Position numbers and translations under genes: made by a program. A stretch of 64,000 nt of DNA from Prolixibacteraceae bacterium. Its GTDB lineage: Bacteria; Bacteroidota; Bacteroidia; Bacteroidales; Prolixibacteraceae. This document shows positions 17,601 through 27,359 of the stretch, piece by piece; position 1 is the first letter of the stretch; each line of letters starts with the position of its first letter. Where the stretch lies: assembly GCA_019720755.1 (NCBI GenBank), contig CP081303.1, forward strand, positions 1 through 64,000, written 5' to 3'. The notes beneath the pieces were generated by a model, which ran no database searches, was not told the origin of the DNA, and worked only from the letters and a program-made list of their open reading frames with translations.

Positions 17601-18374
17601 ATGAGAATAATATTCAATGTTGTGATTGTATGTATCACACTATTTACCATGGTTTCATGTGGTGACTCTACTTCACTTGATTGGGATGTTGATATCTACA
17701 CCAAAATTAGAAAGTCAGGGAATGACACTATTTATGCACTTTCAGGATATGCATATGCGTATCAACCTATGTCGAAGGTGTCTGTATCTACTCCCACTTA
17801 TACTGATGAAGATGGTAAATTTGAAAATTCTCAAGAGATCTCTTTACGTAAATTTATTGGTTTAGATAACTCTTGGATTCTTCCTGGTTTAGACAGTGAC
17901 TATAGTAAGACATATCCAATCATTGGGGACTACACCTTCTATGCTACAACAAGTGGTGGAGATGCAACATATACTAAAAACAACACCATTAGTAAGAAGG
18001 TAATACTTCCTACTAGCTTTGTTTCTGTTATATACGATGCAACATCAGACAGTTATAAGATAACATGGAATTGGATGAGTGGGGTGACGAATTATCGAGT
18101 GAACCTTTATAAAGGTGATCTATTGGTCGCACAATCTGGATTGACTAGAGAGCCTATTGCCACCATAACGATTCAAGAGGGGAAAGGTTTTAATGATGTT
18201 GCTGTTGCAATAGGAGATGCTGTAAACTTCGAGGTTGTAGGTAATGTTTACGAGACATCTACTTCTAGTAAGATTGAGATACAAGCTTCGATGGTTCAGT
18301 CCATTGTTTGGGGAGAAGACTACAATGCCCCAAGCTCTTCATCATCATCTTCTACGGCATCAAGTGCTCGATAG
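17601..18374 (+). CDS. Hypothetical lipoprotein with serine-rich tail
   Basis: A 257-residue protein of unknown function. The signal ends in FTMVSCG, so Cys20 is the likely lipid anchor. The body is rich in Thr, Ser, Tyr and Asp and looks beta-stranded; residues about 150-210 (YKITWNWMSGVTNYRVNLYKG) resemble a fibronectin type III-like fold. The last residues (APSSSSSSSTASS) are low complexity and overlap the 3' end of recX on the other strand by 55 bases. The tail sequence is thus the antisense of recX's acidic C-terminus. A surface or cell-envelope role is inferred only from the lipid anchor. Confidence 0.65.
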   Translation: MRIIFNVVIVCITLFTMVSCGDSTSLDWDVDIYTKIRKSGNDTIYALSGYAYAYQPMSKVSVSTPTYTDEDGKFENSQEISLRKFIGLDNSWILPGLDSDYSKTYPIIGDYTFYATTSGGDATYTKNNTISKKVILPTSFVSVIYDATSDSYKITWNWMSGVTNYRVNLYKGDLLVAQSGLTREPIATITIQEGKGFNDVAVAIGDAVNFEVVGNVYETSTSSKIEIQASMVQSIVWGEDYNAPSSSSSSSTASSAR

Positions 18375-18808
18375 ATCTCATCTATTTGAAAACCACGACC
18401 TGCGGCATATCGCATTAGTTTTTGCTTTATCTCCCATGGATCATCTGTTTTTAAACTTTTTTGTTTCTTTTGTAACAGCGAGATTAGTTTCTCATTATAG
18501 GATTCTTTATCCATCTCTTCCCATACCGTTTCAAAAGTAGACTGAGGCATACGTTTTTGTTGAAGATGAAACCAAATCTTCTGTTTCCCCCATCCATTAA
18601 AAGTCATCTTGTCTTTTACATAGTAACGAACGAACCTCTCATCATCCAAAAATTTTTCAACTATAAGTCTGTCAATAATTTCGTTCGCATCAGTCTCTTC
18701 AATTCCCCATTGTATCAGTTTCTTTTGAATATCGAAGCTGCATTTTTCAGTTCTACTACATAGTGCTGCCGCTCTATTCAAAGCTTGTTCTTTTGTGTAA
18801 GTTTTCAT
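18320..18808 (-). CDS. recX: RecX family regulatory protein
   Basis: A 162-residue three-tandem-helical-repeat RecX protein that modulates RecA filaments. The N-terminus KEQALNRAAALCSRTEKCS is typical of Bacteroidota RecX. Later repeats show IDRLIVEKFLDDERFVRYYV and GWGKQKIWFHLQQK. It ends in an acidic tail (VEDDDEELGAL) that overlaps the convergent lipoprotein gene. It lies 5 bases downstream of prmC, so the two form an operon; recA is not in view. Confidence 0.88.
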   Translation of the reverse strand: MKTYTKEQALNRAAALCSRTEKCSFDIQKKLIQWGIEETDANEIIDRLIVEKFLDDERFVRYYVKDKMTFNGWGKQKIWFHLQQKRMPQSTFETVWEEMDKESYNEKLISLLQKKQKSLKTDDPWEIKQKLMRYAAGRGFQIDEIYRALDAVEDDDEELGAL

Positions 18809-18813
18809 CTGAT

Positions 18814-19659
18814 CTATTTTTTATAAACGGCTTTAATCATACGGTCGTTCCCTGATAAATCTTTTCTCAATGTAATATCTTTGAAACCAATACGCTTTAG
18901 TAGATGAACTGTATCATCACCAAGATATTGATTTATCTCAAAGAACAATAGGCCTTCATTATTCAAATGGTCATATGCATATTTTGCAATTTCTCTGTAG
19001 AATATGAGAGGGTCTTCATTGCTTACAAAAAGGGCCATATCTGGTTCATGTAGCAATACATTATCTCTCATTTCTACCTTTTCACTTTGTCTAATATAAG
19101 GAGGATTGCTAACAACAATATCCCATTTTCGACTCTTAATTTCGGTGGAAATATTCAGTGCATTGTCATGCTTTAATTCCACCTCTACCTCATTTTTAAG
19201 GGCATTCTCAGTCGCAACTTGTAACGCTTCTTCCGAAAAATCAATGGAGGTTACTTTCGAGTTTGGGATATTCTTTTTTAGGGTAATAGGGATACATCCA
19301 CTACCTGTTCCAATGTCTAGGATAGACTGATGTTGGTGCACCTCTTGAATAATCCATTCAATTAGTTCCTCTGTCTCTGGTCGTGGTATAAGTACAGAAG
19401 GATTCACACGAAATGTTAGTCCATAGAAGTCTGCTTCTCCAATAATATATTGTAAAGGTTCATCATCTAGAAGTCTTTCGACTGCACTTTTAAGTGAGTT
19501 CCATTGCTCTTGTGATGGAGAGGTAAAATCTTTTGTAAACCACTCAATAGACGTGATGTCAAGGAGATGAATCGCCAATATTTTCATCATATTTTGTGCT
19601 TCGTAAACATCGTAATGTGATGCCAATGATCTTTGTAGTGAATTGAGTACCTCTTTCAT
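18814..19659 (-). CDS. prmC: Peptide chain release factor N5-glutamine methyltransferase
   Basis: A class I SAM methyltransferase that methylates the Gln of the GGQ motif in release factors RF1 and RF2. From Met at 19659 it has 281 residues; Met at 19677 is an alternative, and the longer frame to 19704 reaches toward ribD. Motifs: N-terminal helical domain; PRPETEELIEW; SAM-binding ILDIGTGSGCIPI; and the catalytic VVSNPPYIRQSE. It is divergent from ribD, with about 110 bases between the chosen starts. Confidence 0.93.
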   Translation of the reverse strand: MKEVLNSLQRSLASHYDVYEAQNMMKILAIHLLDITSIEWFTKDFTSPSQEQWNSLKSAVERLLDDEPLQYIIGEADFYGLTFRVNPSVLIPRPETEELIEWIIQEVHQHQSILDIGTGSGCIPITLKKNIPNSKVTSIDFSEEALQVATENALKNEVEVELKHDNALNISTEIKSRKWDIVVSNPPYIRQSEKVEMRDNVLLHEPDMALFVSNEDPLIFYREIAKYAYDHLNNEGLLFFEINQYLGDDTVHLLKRIGFKDITLRKDLSGNDRMIKAVYKK

Positions 19660-19770
19660 GAAATTACTTTTCAGCATTTTATATCTTTGTCTGCAAAGAT
19701 ACAATCTTATCAGATTGTATCAGAAACTAATCATTTAATTATTGCTACGGTTCTTTTATCGTTATATACT

Positions 19771-20850
19771 ATGGAATATCCTTTTAAAGTTGCATCGAGA
19801 TATATGCATCGTGCCATTGAGTTGGCACGTCTAGGAATGAGTCGTGTTGCTCCAAACCCTATGGTAGGAGCAGTTGTTGTTTATCATGATATGATTATTG
19901 GAGAGGGTTTTCATCAGAGGTTTGGAGAAGCCCATGCTGAAGTCAATGCAATTAATGCAGTAAAGGATAAGTCCTTACTGAAAGATGCCACCATATATGT
20001 TACGTTAGAGCCTTGTGCTCATTATGGAAAAACACCTCCATGTGCAGAACTTATTATAAAGAGCGGTATTCCTAGAGTCGTTGTTGGGGTAACAGATCCC
20101 TTTGCTAAGGTAAAAGGTAAAGGAATTCAAATGATGAAAGATGCCGGCATACAAGTTGTTGAGTCTTTTTGTGAACCATTGTGTTACCAGCTGAATAGAC
20201 GTTTCTTTACATTTCATAGACACAAAAGACCATATATCATATTAAAATGGGCTCAGACACTAGATGGTTTTATGGATATTGATCGGACTAAAGAGTATTA
20301 TGGTCAACCAACTTGGATAACGAATGAGTTGTCTAAAGTGGCCGTTCATAAGACCAGGGTTGACGAAGATGCTATTATGGTTGGTACCCAGACTGCTGTG
20401 AAAGATAATCCATCTTTGACTGTTCGAGAATGGGCACAAGATAAGCATCCTCTTCGTGTTTTACTAGATCTAAATAGTCGTGTTCCTAGAACACAAGCTC
20501 TTTTTGATGGAGCAATCCCAACAGTAATCTACACCTATACCGAAGAATCATCTCTCCCAAATACAACGTTTGTTTCAATTGATAAAACCAAAGGTTTGTG
20601 GCAACAAATACTCTCTGATCTTCATGAAAGAAATATTCAATCTTTAATAGTAGAGGGAGGCCCTACGACACTGCAGTCTTTAATCAAAGAGTCCCTTTGG
20701 GATGAAGCAAGAGTCTTTTTAGGGCATGGCTTTTTTCAGTCAGGAGTGCGTGCACCCGAGTTTCCTGGAACGATGGTTAGTCGTGATTATCTTGATGATT
20801 CTAGTTTAATTGTTTTGCGTAGAGAAATAGACAACCATGAAAACTTGTAG
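19771..20850 (+). CDS. ribD: Bifunctional riboflavin biosynthesis deaminase/reductase RibD
   Basis: This enzyme carries out the second and third steps of riboflavin synthesis: deamination of the diaminopyrimidine, then NADPH-dependent ribosyl reduction. I chose ATG 19771 (359 residues) because the conserved YMHRAIELARLG follows at once; the frame extends upstream without homology. The zinc site of the deaminase domain is H55-A-E57 plus PCAHYGKTPPC (Cys82, Cys91). The reductase domain starts near residue 147 (PYIILKWAQTLDG) and contains LIVEGGPTTLQS. It is monocistronic, with a terminator after it. Confidence 0.95.
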   Translation: MEYPFKVASRYMHRAIELARLGMSRVAPNPMVGAVVVYHDMIIGEGFHQRFGEAHAEVNAINAVKDKSLLKDATIYVTLEPCAHYGKTPPCAELIIKSGIPRVVVGVTDPFAKVKGKGIQMMKDAGIQVVESFCEPLCYQLNRRFFTFHRHKRPYIILKWAQTLDGFMDIDRTKEYYGQPTWITNELSKVAVHKTRVDEDAIMVGTQTAVKDNPSLTVREWAQDKHPLRVLLDLNSRVPRTQALFDGAIPTVIYTYTEESSLPNTTFVSIDKTKGLWQQILSDLHERNIQSLIVEGGPTTLQSLIKESLWDEARVFLGHGFFQSGVRAPEFPGTMVSRDYLDDSSLIVLRREIDNHENL

Positions 20851-20872
20851 AAAGTTATCGAACTAAATAGAG

Positions 20873-20906
20873 AAGTCTTCTTTTTCATTAAGAAGACTTT
20901 TGTATT
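20873..20906 (+). terminator. Terminator between ribD and the glycosyltransferase gene
   Basis: A 10-bp stem AAGTCTTCTT / AAGAAGACTT with a 7-base loop followed by TTGTATTT. It serves rightward ribD and, being near-symmetric, possibly the convergent gene too. Confidence 0.75.
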
Positions 20907-20935
20907 TAAATTTCTCAGTCAAGAGGAGTATTTAT

Positions 20936-21661
20936 CTATTTATACTTGCGAAAAAAGCTTCGAAATTTCATCTTCATAACACCAAAAAAAGCTTCGCCAA
21001 AAATACCACCACTCATCTTAGAAGTTCCTTCTTGTCTATCGGTAAATATGATAGGAACTTCTTGTACATTAAAACCATATTTCCATGAAGTGAATTTCAA
21101 CTCAATTTGAAAGCCATAGCCCTTCATGCGTATTTTATCGAAAGGTATTTTCTCAAGCACTTCTTTTTTATAGCATTTAAATCCTGCTGTAGCATCCATT
21201 ATAGGCATTCTTGTTATCAATCTTACATACATTGAAGCGCCATAAGACATTAATACTCTTCCTAATGGCCAATTGATCACATTAATGCCGGATATATATC
21301 TAGAACCAATTGCTAGATCCGCACCGTCCACACATTTTTGTCGTAGTCTGATCAAATCGTCTGGATTGTGAGAAAAGTCCGCATCCATTTCGTATATATA
21401 CTGATAATTGTGTTTTAGAGACCACTTAAAACCATGGATATATGCTGTACCTAGTCCTAGTTTACCCGAGCGATGTTCAATAAAGAGACGGTCTTTGAAC
21501 TCATCCAACATATTCGTAACAATTTGTCCTGTGCCATCAGGAGAACCATCATCAATAATTAGTATATGAAAATCATGTTCGAGATTCATGACATAACGAA
21601 TCATCTTTTCAATATTCTCTTTTTCATTATATGTCGGGATGATAACGATAGAATCTTTCAC
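20936..21661 (-). CDS. Polyprenol monophosphomannose synthase-like glycosyltransferase (GT2)
   Basis: A 241-residue family 2 glycosyltransferase related to dolichol-phosphate mannosyltransferase, which moves a sugar from a nucleotide sugar onto a polyprenyl phosphate at the inner membrane. Motifs: IIPTYNEKENIE, IIDDGSPDGTG, GLGTAYIHGF, the metal-binding DADFSHNP, and DATAGFKCYK near 180. There is no membrane-segment tail, so it is of the single-domain type. It starts with GTG at 21661. It faces ribD and is not in an obvious pathway cluster; the lipid-linked sugar could feed protein or envelope glycosylation. Confidence 0.88.
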   Translation of the reverse strand: MKDSIVIIPTYNEKENIEKMIRYVMNLEHDFHILIIDDGSPDGTGQIVTNMLDEFKDRLFIEHRSGKLGLGTAYIHGFKWSLKHNYQYIYEMDADFSHNPDDLIRLRQKCVDGADLAIGSRYISGINVINWPLGRVLMSYGASMYVRLITRMPIMDATAGFKCYKKEVLEKIPFDKIRMKGYGFQIELKFTSWKYGFNVQEVPIIFTDRQEGTSKMSGGIFGEAFFGVMKMKFRSFFRKYK

Positions 21662-21834
21662 GTGTCTTTATTTTTTTAATTGTTTCTACTTTTCTTATTC
21701 TATATCCTTGTTAAGATTACGAAACTTTTGTGAGAAAAAAAAGAGCTAATATTTTATTTCATGTTTTAATTTGACTTAATCTTTTGAGAGCTCTATCCTG
21801 AAATATCTATCTTGTTGACGAATCATGAATAGAT

Positions 21835-21872
21835 AAAAAAAGCCTACTTTCATAAGGAAAGCAAGCTTTTTT
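21835..21872 (-). terminator. Intrinsic terminator after pnp
   Basis: Arms at 21835-21851 and 21857-21872. On the minus strand the stem is continuous if two G-U pairs are allowed, and it is followed by a T run, which fits an RNA hairpin read leftward from pnp. Confidence 0.75.
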
Positions 21873-21919
21873 ATCGTTCGTTCGTAAAAAGTAATACCTA
21901 TCGTAAAAGTTTTACTTAA

Positions 21920-24115
21920 TTAATTCTTAGGGCGGCGATTGCCACCATTTTCTCTGCGGTTACCACCTTCTCTATTGTTACGTGGTGGGCGCTCTTTATA
22001 ACCTTCTGGTTTTGGAAGAAGTGCTTTACGAGAAAGTTTTAGCTTTCCTGTTTTGCTATCTACCTCCACAAGCTTAACCTCAATAATATCTCCTTCTTTC
22101 ATTAGACCATCCATGGTCTCATGACGTGACCAGTCGATCTCAGAAATGTGTAGAAGACCATCTTTTCCAGGAATAATCTCAATAAATGCACCAAATGCAA
22201 CAATTGATTTTACTTTTCCTTTGTATACTTCTCCAACTTCAGGAACGGCAACAATACCTTTGATACGTGCTACTGCAGCTTCAATAGTCTCTTTGTTTGT
22301 AGCTGAAATCTCAACAATACCGTGTCCATCTTTTTCTTCAATAGAGATTACTGATTGTGTCTCTTCTTGAATCTGTTGGATGATCTTTCCACCAGGTCCA
22401 ATGATCGCACCAATCATATCTTTTGGTACAGTCATCTTCACAATACGTGGAACGAAAGGTTTGTAATCGTCGCGTACTTCAGAAATTACCTCTTCCACTT
22501 TACCCATGATATGAAGACGTCCCTGACGTGCTTGCTCAAGAGCTTGTTCAAGAACTTCGTATGGTAAACCATCTACTTTGATATCCATCTGAGTAGCTGT
22601 AATACCATCTTTTGTCCCTGTAACTTTAAAGTCCATGTCTCCTAGGTGATCTTCATCACCAAGAATATCTGAAAGAACAGCAAATTTCTCGTTGTCTGTG
22701 ATCAATCCCATCGCAATACCTGTAACAGGCTTTTTGATCTGAACACCTGCATCCATTAGTGCCATTGTTCCAGCACATACAGTTGCCATAGACGACGATC
22801 CATTCGATTCAAGTACGTCTGAAATAACACGTACAACATATGGATAATCTTTAGGGATCATTCCTTTTAAGGCACGATAAGCTAAATTACCATGACCAAT
22901 CTCACGACGAGATATACCTCTTGGGGTACGAGCCTCACCAGTACAGAATGGAGGGAAATTATAGTGCAATAAGAAACGCTCTCTACTTTGAAGAGTTGCA
23001 TTGTCAATAATCTTCTCGTCAGACTTTGTTCCCAAAGTAACAGAAGTTAGAGACTGTGTTTCTCCACGAGTGAAGACAGCCGAACCGTGTACACGTGGTA
23101 AATAATCTACTTCTCCCCAAATAGGACGGATCTCAGTAGTTTTTCTACCATCTAAACGTTGGCCTTCATCTAAAATACATCTACGAACTGCATCTTTATG
23201 AACATCGTGAAAGTATTTATTGATAAGGAAATTATTAATTTCACTATCTTCTTTACCTTCTGTGTAAGAAGAAACAAACTCTTCTTTGATCTCAGAAAAC
23301 AATTGACTACGCTTATGCTTATCTGCAAGTCCTCTTGAGGCTACCTCATAGCATTTGCTATAACACTGCTCATTAACCAATGCAAGAAGGGCTTCGTCAG
23401 ACTGTTCGTGACAAAACTCACGTTTTACTACACTTAATGTTTCTGCTAGTTCTGCTTGTGCAGTACATTGCAAACGAATGGATTGGTGGGCAAATTTAAT
23501 TGCATCAAGCATCTCTTTTTCAGACACCTCATCCATTTCACCCTCTACCATCATGATGTTATCGTAAGTTGCACCCACCATAATATCTAGATCTGCCTCT
23601 TGCAATTGATCATAGGTTGGATTGATCACAAATGATCCTCCAATACGAGCCACACGAGCTTCAGAAATATATGTTTCAAACGGAACGTCTGAAACTGCCA
23701 AAGCTGCTGATGCAGCCAATCCCGCAAGGGCATCTGGCATATCACCCTCTCCTACTGAAAGAAGAGAGATCATTACTGCTGTCTCTGCATGATAATCGCT
23801 TGGGAAAAGCGGACGTAAAGCACGGTCAACCAAACGAGCAACTAGAATTTCGTCGTCTGATGGACGTCCTTCTCTCTTGGTAAAACCTCCAGGAAAGCGT
23901 CCTGCCGCAGAAAATTTCTCACGGTAATCTACCGTAAGTGGCATGAAATCAACATCATCTTTTGCCTCAGTAGAAGAAACTACTGTTGCCAATAACATTG
24001 TATCACCCATTCTTACTACAACCGATCCATCGGCTTGCTTTGCCAGTTTTCCAGTCTCGATAGAGATCTCTCTTCCATCGCCTAGATCGATTGTTTTAAC
24101 TACAGGTTGAATCAT
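21920..24115 (-). CDS. pnp: Polyribonucleotide nucleotidyltransferase (PNPase)
   Basis: A 731-residue 3'-5' phosphorolytic exoribonuclease. Two RNase PH domains are present: the first with [16 protein letters not shown], the second with [13 protein letters not shown] and the active-site region [16 protein letters not shown] domain follows ([19 protein letters not shown]) and then an S1 domain ([20 protein letters not shown]). The C-terminus is a short basic Gly/Asn/Arg tail, useful for RNA binding. It sits just downstream of rpsO, the classic arrangement. A small CGAAAG/CTTTCG hairpin in the leader (24136-24162) could play a regulatory role, but this is only a possibility. Confidence 0.97.
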   Translation of the reverse strand: MIQPVVKTIDLGDGREISIETGKLAKQADGSVVVRMGDTMLLATVVSSTEAKDDVDFMPLTVDYREKFSAAGRFPGGFTKREGRPSDDEILVARLVDRALRPLFPSDYHAETAVMISLLSVGEGDMPDALAGLAASAALAVSDVPFETYISEARVARIGGSFVINPTYDQLQEADLDIMVGATYDNIMMVEGEMDEVSEKEMLDAIKFAHQSIRLQCTAQAELAETLSVVKREFCHEQSDEALLALVNEQCYSKCYEVASRGLADKHKRSQLFSEIKEEFVSSYTEGKEDSEINNFLINKYFHDVHKDAVRRCILDEGQRLDGRKTTEIRPIWGEVDYLPRVHGSAVFTRGETQSLTSVTLGTKSDEKIIDNATLQSRERFLLHYNFPPFCTGEARTPRGISRREIGHGNLAYRALKGMIPKDYPYVVRVISDVLESNGSSSMATVCAGTMALMDAGVQIKKPVTGIAMGLITDNEKFAVLSDILGDEDHLGDMDFKVTGTKDGITATQMDIKVDGLPYEVLEQALEQARQGRLHIMGKVEEVISEVRDDYKPFVPRIVKMTVPKDMIGAIIGPGGKIIQQIQEETQSVISIEEKDGHGIVEISATNKETIEAAVARIKGIVAVPEVGEVYKGKVKSIVAFGAFIEIIPGKDGLLHISEIDWSRHETMDGLMKEGDIIEVKLVEVDSKTGKLKLSRKALLPKPEGYKERPPRNNREGGNRRENGGNRRPKN

Positions 24116-24170
24116 AATTTCAAAAAATTAATAATCGAAAGATAAATGGGTGGGGCCTTTCGAAAACAGA

Positions 24171-24194
24171 AAAGAGAGGGCAAACCCTCTCTTT
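24171..24194 (-). terminator. Terminator between rpsO and pnp
   Basis: A perfect 10-bp stem AAAGAGAGGG / CCCTCTCTTT with a 4-base loop, 7 bases after the rpsO stop, followed on the minus strand by TCTGTTTTC. It probably separates most rpsO transcripts from pnp. Confidence 0.8.
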
Positions 24195-24200
24195 AGAAAA

Positions 24201-24470
24201 TTATTTACGCAAGTTAAGTTCTTTGATAATCGCACGGTAACGCTCGATATCTTTTTTCTTTAGATAGTCAAGCAAGCTACGACGCTTACCTACCAACTTA
24301 ATTAGTGCATGTTGTGTAGAGAAATCTTTGCGGTTTTTTTTCAAGTGCTCAGTAAGGTGAGCAATACGGAATGTAAACAACGCAATTTGTCCTTCTGCAG
24401 AACCTGTGTTTGTTGCTTTCTCTCCGTGTTTAGCAAAAATTTCTTGTTTCTTTTCTGAAGTTAAATACAT
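24201..24470 (-). CDS. rpsO: 30S ribosomal protein uS15
   Basis: From ATG 24470 this is an 89-residue S15 with the family's usual start MYLTSEKKQEIFAKHGE and core TGSAEGQIALFTFRIAHLTEH, then HALIKLVGKRRSLLDYLKKKD. The frame extends 9 residues upstream without support. It binds 16S rRNA helices 20-22 and is needed for platform assembly. It is upstream of pnp, and a -7 box is at 24559-24566. Confidence 0.97.
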   Translation of the reverse strand: MYLTSEKKQEIFAKHGEKATNTGSAEGQIALFTFRIAHLTEHLKKNRKDFSTQHALIKLVGKRRSLLDYLKKKDIERYRAIIKELNLRK

Positions 24471-24558
24471 CTTAGAATATTTTAAATAATGATACAATAT
24501 CTACGCAGCAGCATTTTATATTATATGGCAACCGCGCAGAATTAACTAAAAATCGGCT

Positions 24559-24566
24559 CAAAGTTA
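24559..24566 (-). promoter_or_regulatory. Candidate -7 box of rpsO
   Basis: Minus-strand TAACTTTG in the context ATTAACTTTG, identical to the candidate rpsP box. The predicted leader to the rpsO ATG is about 80 bases, long enough for an autoregulatory structure. No -33 TTTG at the usual spacing. Confidence 0.4.
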
Positions 24567-24674
24567 ATATTTTTTACCGACTCTTCTTCATCACAAACTT
24601 ATTATTTTGAATAATTGTTTTGAATGCGCAATAAGGTGAAATACAGCATTATACTTATAACTCATTACACACCT

Positions 24675-25700
24675 CTATTTCCCTCTTTCTAAGGTCTTCT
24701 TAAATTGTCCTACTTGTATTATTGAACCTAAAATAAACACTTTGTCTGTTCTCTGTATTACATCGTTATTTTGAGGATTGAAGATATATTTACCACTTCT
24801 CTGTTTTATACCTACAATATTTACTCCTGAACGATCAACATTTTTTAACTCCTCTATGCTCTTTCCTTCAAATGATGGGCACATATAATTACAACCAATC
24901 TCCTCTAGAGAGACATCTTTGTTACTTTGGAGTAACACATATTCCATAAATTCTACGACATCTGGTTGCATTACCAACTTACTCATTCGTTGGCCTCCCA
25001 TTCTTTCAGGCATAATTACGTTGTTCGCTCCAGCTCTTTTGAGTTTCATATCAGATCCTCGTTCAGATGCCCTACTGATAATTTTTATATTGGGATTCAT
25101 CTCTCTTGCCGTTAAAACAACAAATACATTGTCTGCATCGTTGGGCGTCGTTGCAATAAGGGCTTTGGCTCTATCTATACCTGCAGATATTAGCACTTCT
25201 TCGTGCGTCGCATCTCCTTTTATGTATAAAAGTTCGGGATGTTCCTTTACATGATCAATAACATTATCTCGCTTCTCAATGATTACAAACTCTTGATTAT
25301 GATCTAGTAGCTCTAAACATGCTTGTTCTCCATTACGACCGAAACCACAAACAATCACATGGTTCGTAAGTTTATGTATGCGTTTATTCACTCTATTATT
25401 TTTAATGTATTCAAAAAGTTCTCCTTCGACAATAAATGTTACTACTGATGTACCTAAATATGCCAAATTACCCAATGACATAAGTATCAACCCAGAAGTA
25501 AATAGACGACCCATCTCGCTTAAAGGTTTGATCTCTCCAAAGCCTACTGTAGATATCGTTATGATCGTCATGTAAAGTGCATCAACAAAAGAGTAATCTT
25601 CAATAACTTCATATCCAACAATTCCAAAAGTTAGTATTAGCATAAATATGGAGATTCCAATACGTAAAGTTTTGGTTGATTTATGTTTAAATTGATTCAT
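24675..25700 (-). CDS. Potassium channel with RCK (TrkA-N/TrkA-C) regulatory domains
   Basis: A 341-residue two-helix K+ channel. The pore loop carries the selectivity filter TVGFG (residues 51-55) between two membrane helices (about 12-31 and 66-90). An RCK domain follows, starting VIVCGFGRNGEQA (nucleotide-binding GxGxxG near 119-124), and a TrkA-C domain covers about residues 250-335. This layout matches MthK/Kch-type ligand-gated channels. It is transcribed leftward between rpsO and the DUF2851 gene, in no clear operon. The gating ligand is not predictable from this. Confidence 0.92.
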   Translation of the reverse strand: MNQFKHKSTKTLRIGISIFMLILTFGIVGYEVIEDYSFVDALYMTIITISTVGFGEIKPLSEMGRLFTSGLILMSLGNLAYLGTSVVTFIVEGELFEYIKNNRVNKRIHKLTNHVIVCGFGRNGEQACLELLDHNQEFVIIEKRDNVIDHVKEHPELLYIKGDATHEEVLISAGIDRAKALIATTPNDADNVFVVLTAREMNPNIKIISRASERGSDMKLKRAGANNVIMPERMGGQRMSKLVMQPDVVEFMEYVLLQSNKDVSLEEIGCNYMCPSFEGKSIEELKNVDRSGVNIVGIKQRSGKYIFNPQNNDVIQRTDKVFILGSIIQVGQFKKTLERGK

Positions 25701-25753
25701 CTATTTTATTATCCATTTTTTGGCTTGTATCAAATGTACCATAATTTTAAAAA

Positions 25754-27034
25754 TTACCGACCTAAATTTTTGAATAATATCTGACCAATATCACATTCTA
25801 GACACCTGTGTTTTGAACAGTAGTGGTGATGAAGAGATATGAGTGCTTGAGAGTCCATTGCATGTTTTAACTTAAAACCTCGGTCACTCCATGTTTTGCT
25901 GATGAAATTTTTTTCATATGTTATCGATTCAAGCCATCGTATTCCTTTCTCTTTCCACTCCTGTCTATTCAGCCGATCTCCATAAACCATCATGAATGGA
26001 ATGATTGTATTTATTACAATACTATTCATTGAGTTTTTGCTTAATTTTTTACTTTTTACTGCTCCCTGCTTACCAAACCGGAAATGACGAAGCCAATATT
26101 CTGAAGGGGTCACTTGATACATTGCTTCTAATTCGGAAACTTTCGTCTTCTCTACTGTCTGTGAGAGCAAATGGGTAGAGCTAGATAGCAGTGAAACAAA
26201 CTGAGCAATTCTTAAGGTTGGAAAATTATATGGACGAGTCCGCATAAATTTCCACATTCCTCTATTTAGCGGCTTCAATTCATATTTGTTTTGAAGAAAT
26301 TTATACTCCTCTATCAACCCTTTTTCCCATGTACTATCTCCTTTCGTTGGAAGAAGTCCTGATTGTCCAAAATATAGGGCTTCCAATCTTTGAAGACTGC
26401 TACGCTCTTTATATAGTATTTTAAGTGGTACTGATCTTGCCAACTGCTCCATAGCATCGCTATTAATTCTAAACCCAAAACTTCTTGCGAGAAGATAATA
26501 GAACACATGTTGCCAATCATTAAGACTCCATTCCAGCATATGAATCATTGCTTGGGATTTCTCCTCAATTCGTGAAATAGCATGTCGCTGAAGAATAAAG
26601 TGAAAGTGGACTGCAGAAATTTTGTCGGGAGAAATATCACATCTCAACCAATTGTTACAAGCTTGCCATGAATCTAGTTTATCGGTAAATTTGGGTAGCA
26701 ACACAATGGCTAAACATGGAATCGGTTCTCCCCATCTATGCAAAACTTTTCGATCCTCTTTTAACACAACATGAAGGATAACATTTTCGTATGATGAATC
26801 CTTATGATGATTATGCTCATACCATTCGGAGGATCTGTTATGTATTTCAACATTTCCGACCCATAAGGTGCTATCTATTCGTATACGAGCTTGAAAAAAA
26901 TCTGGACCAGAATCTTTATTTATATAACCAGGATGTAGTATCTCTATGGGTTTATTACAAGTAGTTCTAAGATTTTTATAATGAAAAAGTCTATACTGCC
27001 ATGCCAACTGTATGTGATGTTCTGATATCTTCAT
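25754..27034 (-). CDS. DUF2851 family protein
   Basis: A 426-residue protein of the Bacteroidota-enriched DUF2851 family, with no known function. Landmarks are the N-terminal LHPGYINKDSGPDFFQARIRI and VGNVEIHNRSSEWYEHNHH, which recall a nuclease-like core with conserved acidic and histidine residues; that is impression rather than proof. The C-terminus has four cysteines and several histidines (HHHYCSKHRCLECDIG), a possible metal site. It is upstream of the K+ channel on the same strand, 53 bases apart. Confidence 0.8.
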   Translation of the reverse strand: MKISEHHIQLAWQYRLFHYKNLRTTCNKPIEILHPGYINKDSGPDFFQARIRIDSTLWVGNVEIHNRSSEWYEHNHHKDSSYENVILHVVLKEDRKVLHRWGEPIPCLAIVLLPKFTDKLDSWQACNNWLRCDISPDKISAVHFHFILQRHAISRIEEKSQAMIHMLEWSLNDWQHVFYYLLARSFGFRINSDAMEQLARSVPLKILYKERSSLQRLEALYFGQSGLLPTKGDSTWEKGLIEEYKFLQNKYELKPLNRGMWKFMRTRPYNFPTLRIAQFVSLLSSSTHLLSQTVEKTKVSELEAMYQVTPSEYWLRHFRFGKQGAVKSKKLSKNSMNSIVINTIIPFMMVYGDRLNRQEWKEKGIRWLESITYEKNFISKTWSDRGFKLKHAMDSQALISLHHHYCSKHRCLECDIGQILFKNLGR

Positions 27035-27297
27035 TTCCTGACGATATTGTAAATAATATTACAGTTTAATTATCTACTTAGTACAAACAGACGTGGTATA
27101 TTGTTTATGTTTTAGAGGAGGATACGTTTTAAATCTATAAAATATCCATGGAAGGGGGGAGGTGATAGCAATAATATGTGAAGCGACTGGGATCAAAATA
27201 GATACACTCAAACCAAAGAAATATCGGCAAGAATTGATTTGTAAAATATACCAGTTCTTGTCAATAATGATTTGAGATAGATGAATCAAATCAATTG
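27035..27297. other. Gene-free stretch between DUF2851 and M16 genes
   Basis: No supportable gene. A 71-codon leftward frame (27074-27289) is low in complexity and has no recognisable features. A rightward frame around 27162-27276 reads protein-like (ending KKYRQELICKIYQFLSIMI) but has no good start and could be a fragment of a lost gene. Confidence 0.4.
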
Positions 27298-27304
27298 GAA
27301 AAAT

Positions 27305-27337
27305 AAGGGATGTCTTTTTTGCGTTGACATCCCTCTT
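27305..27337 (-). terminator. Intrinsic terminator after the M16 protease pair
   Basis: Arms AAGGGATGTC (27305-27314) and GACATCCCTCTT (27326-27337, one bulge). On the minus strand the hairpin is followed by ATTTTTCC. It lies 23 bases past the stop of the second M16 gene at 27360. Confidence 0.75.
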
Positions 27338-27359
27338 ATGCTATAAAGAGCACATTTTG

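Noticed and set aside
27074-27289. 71-codon leftward frame between DUF2851 and M16 genes
   Set aside because: No protein-like features, no neighbour spacing, and a competing rightward frame. It cannot be supported as a gene.
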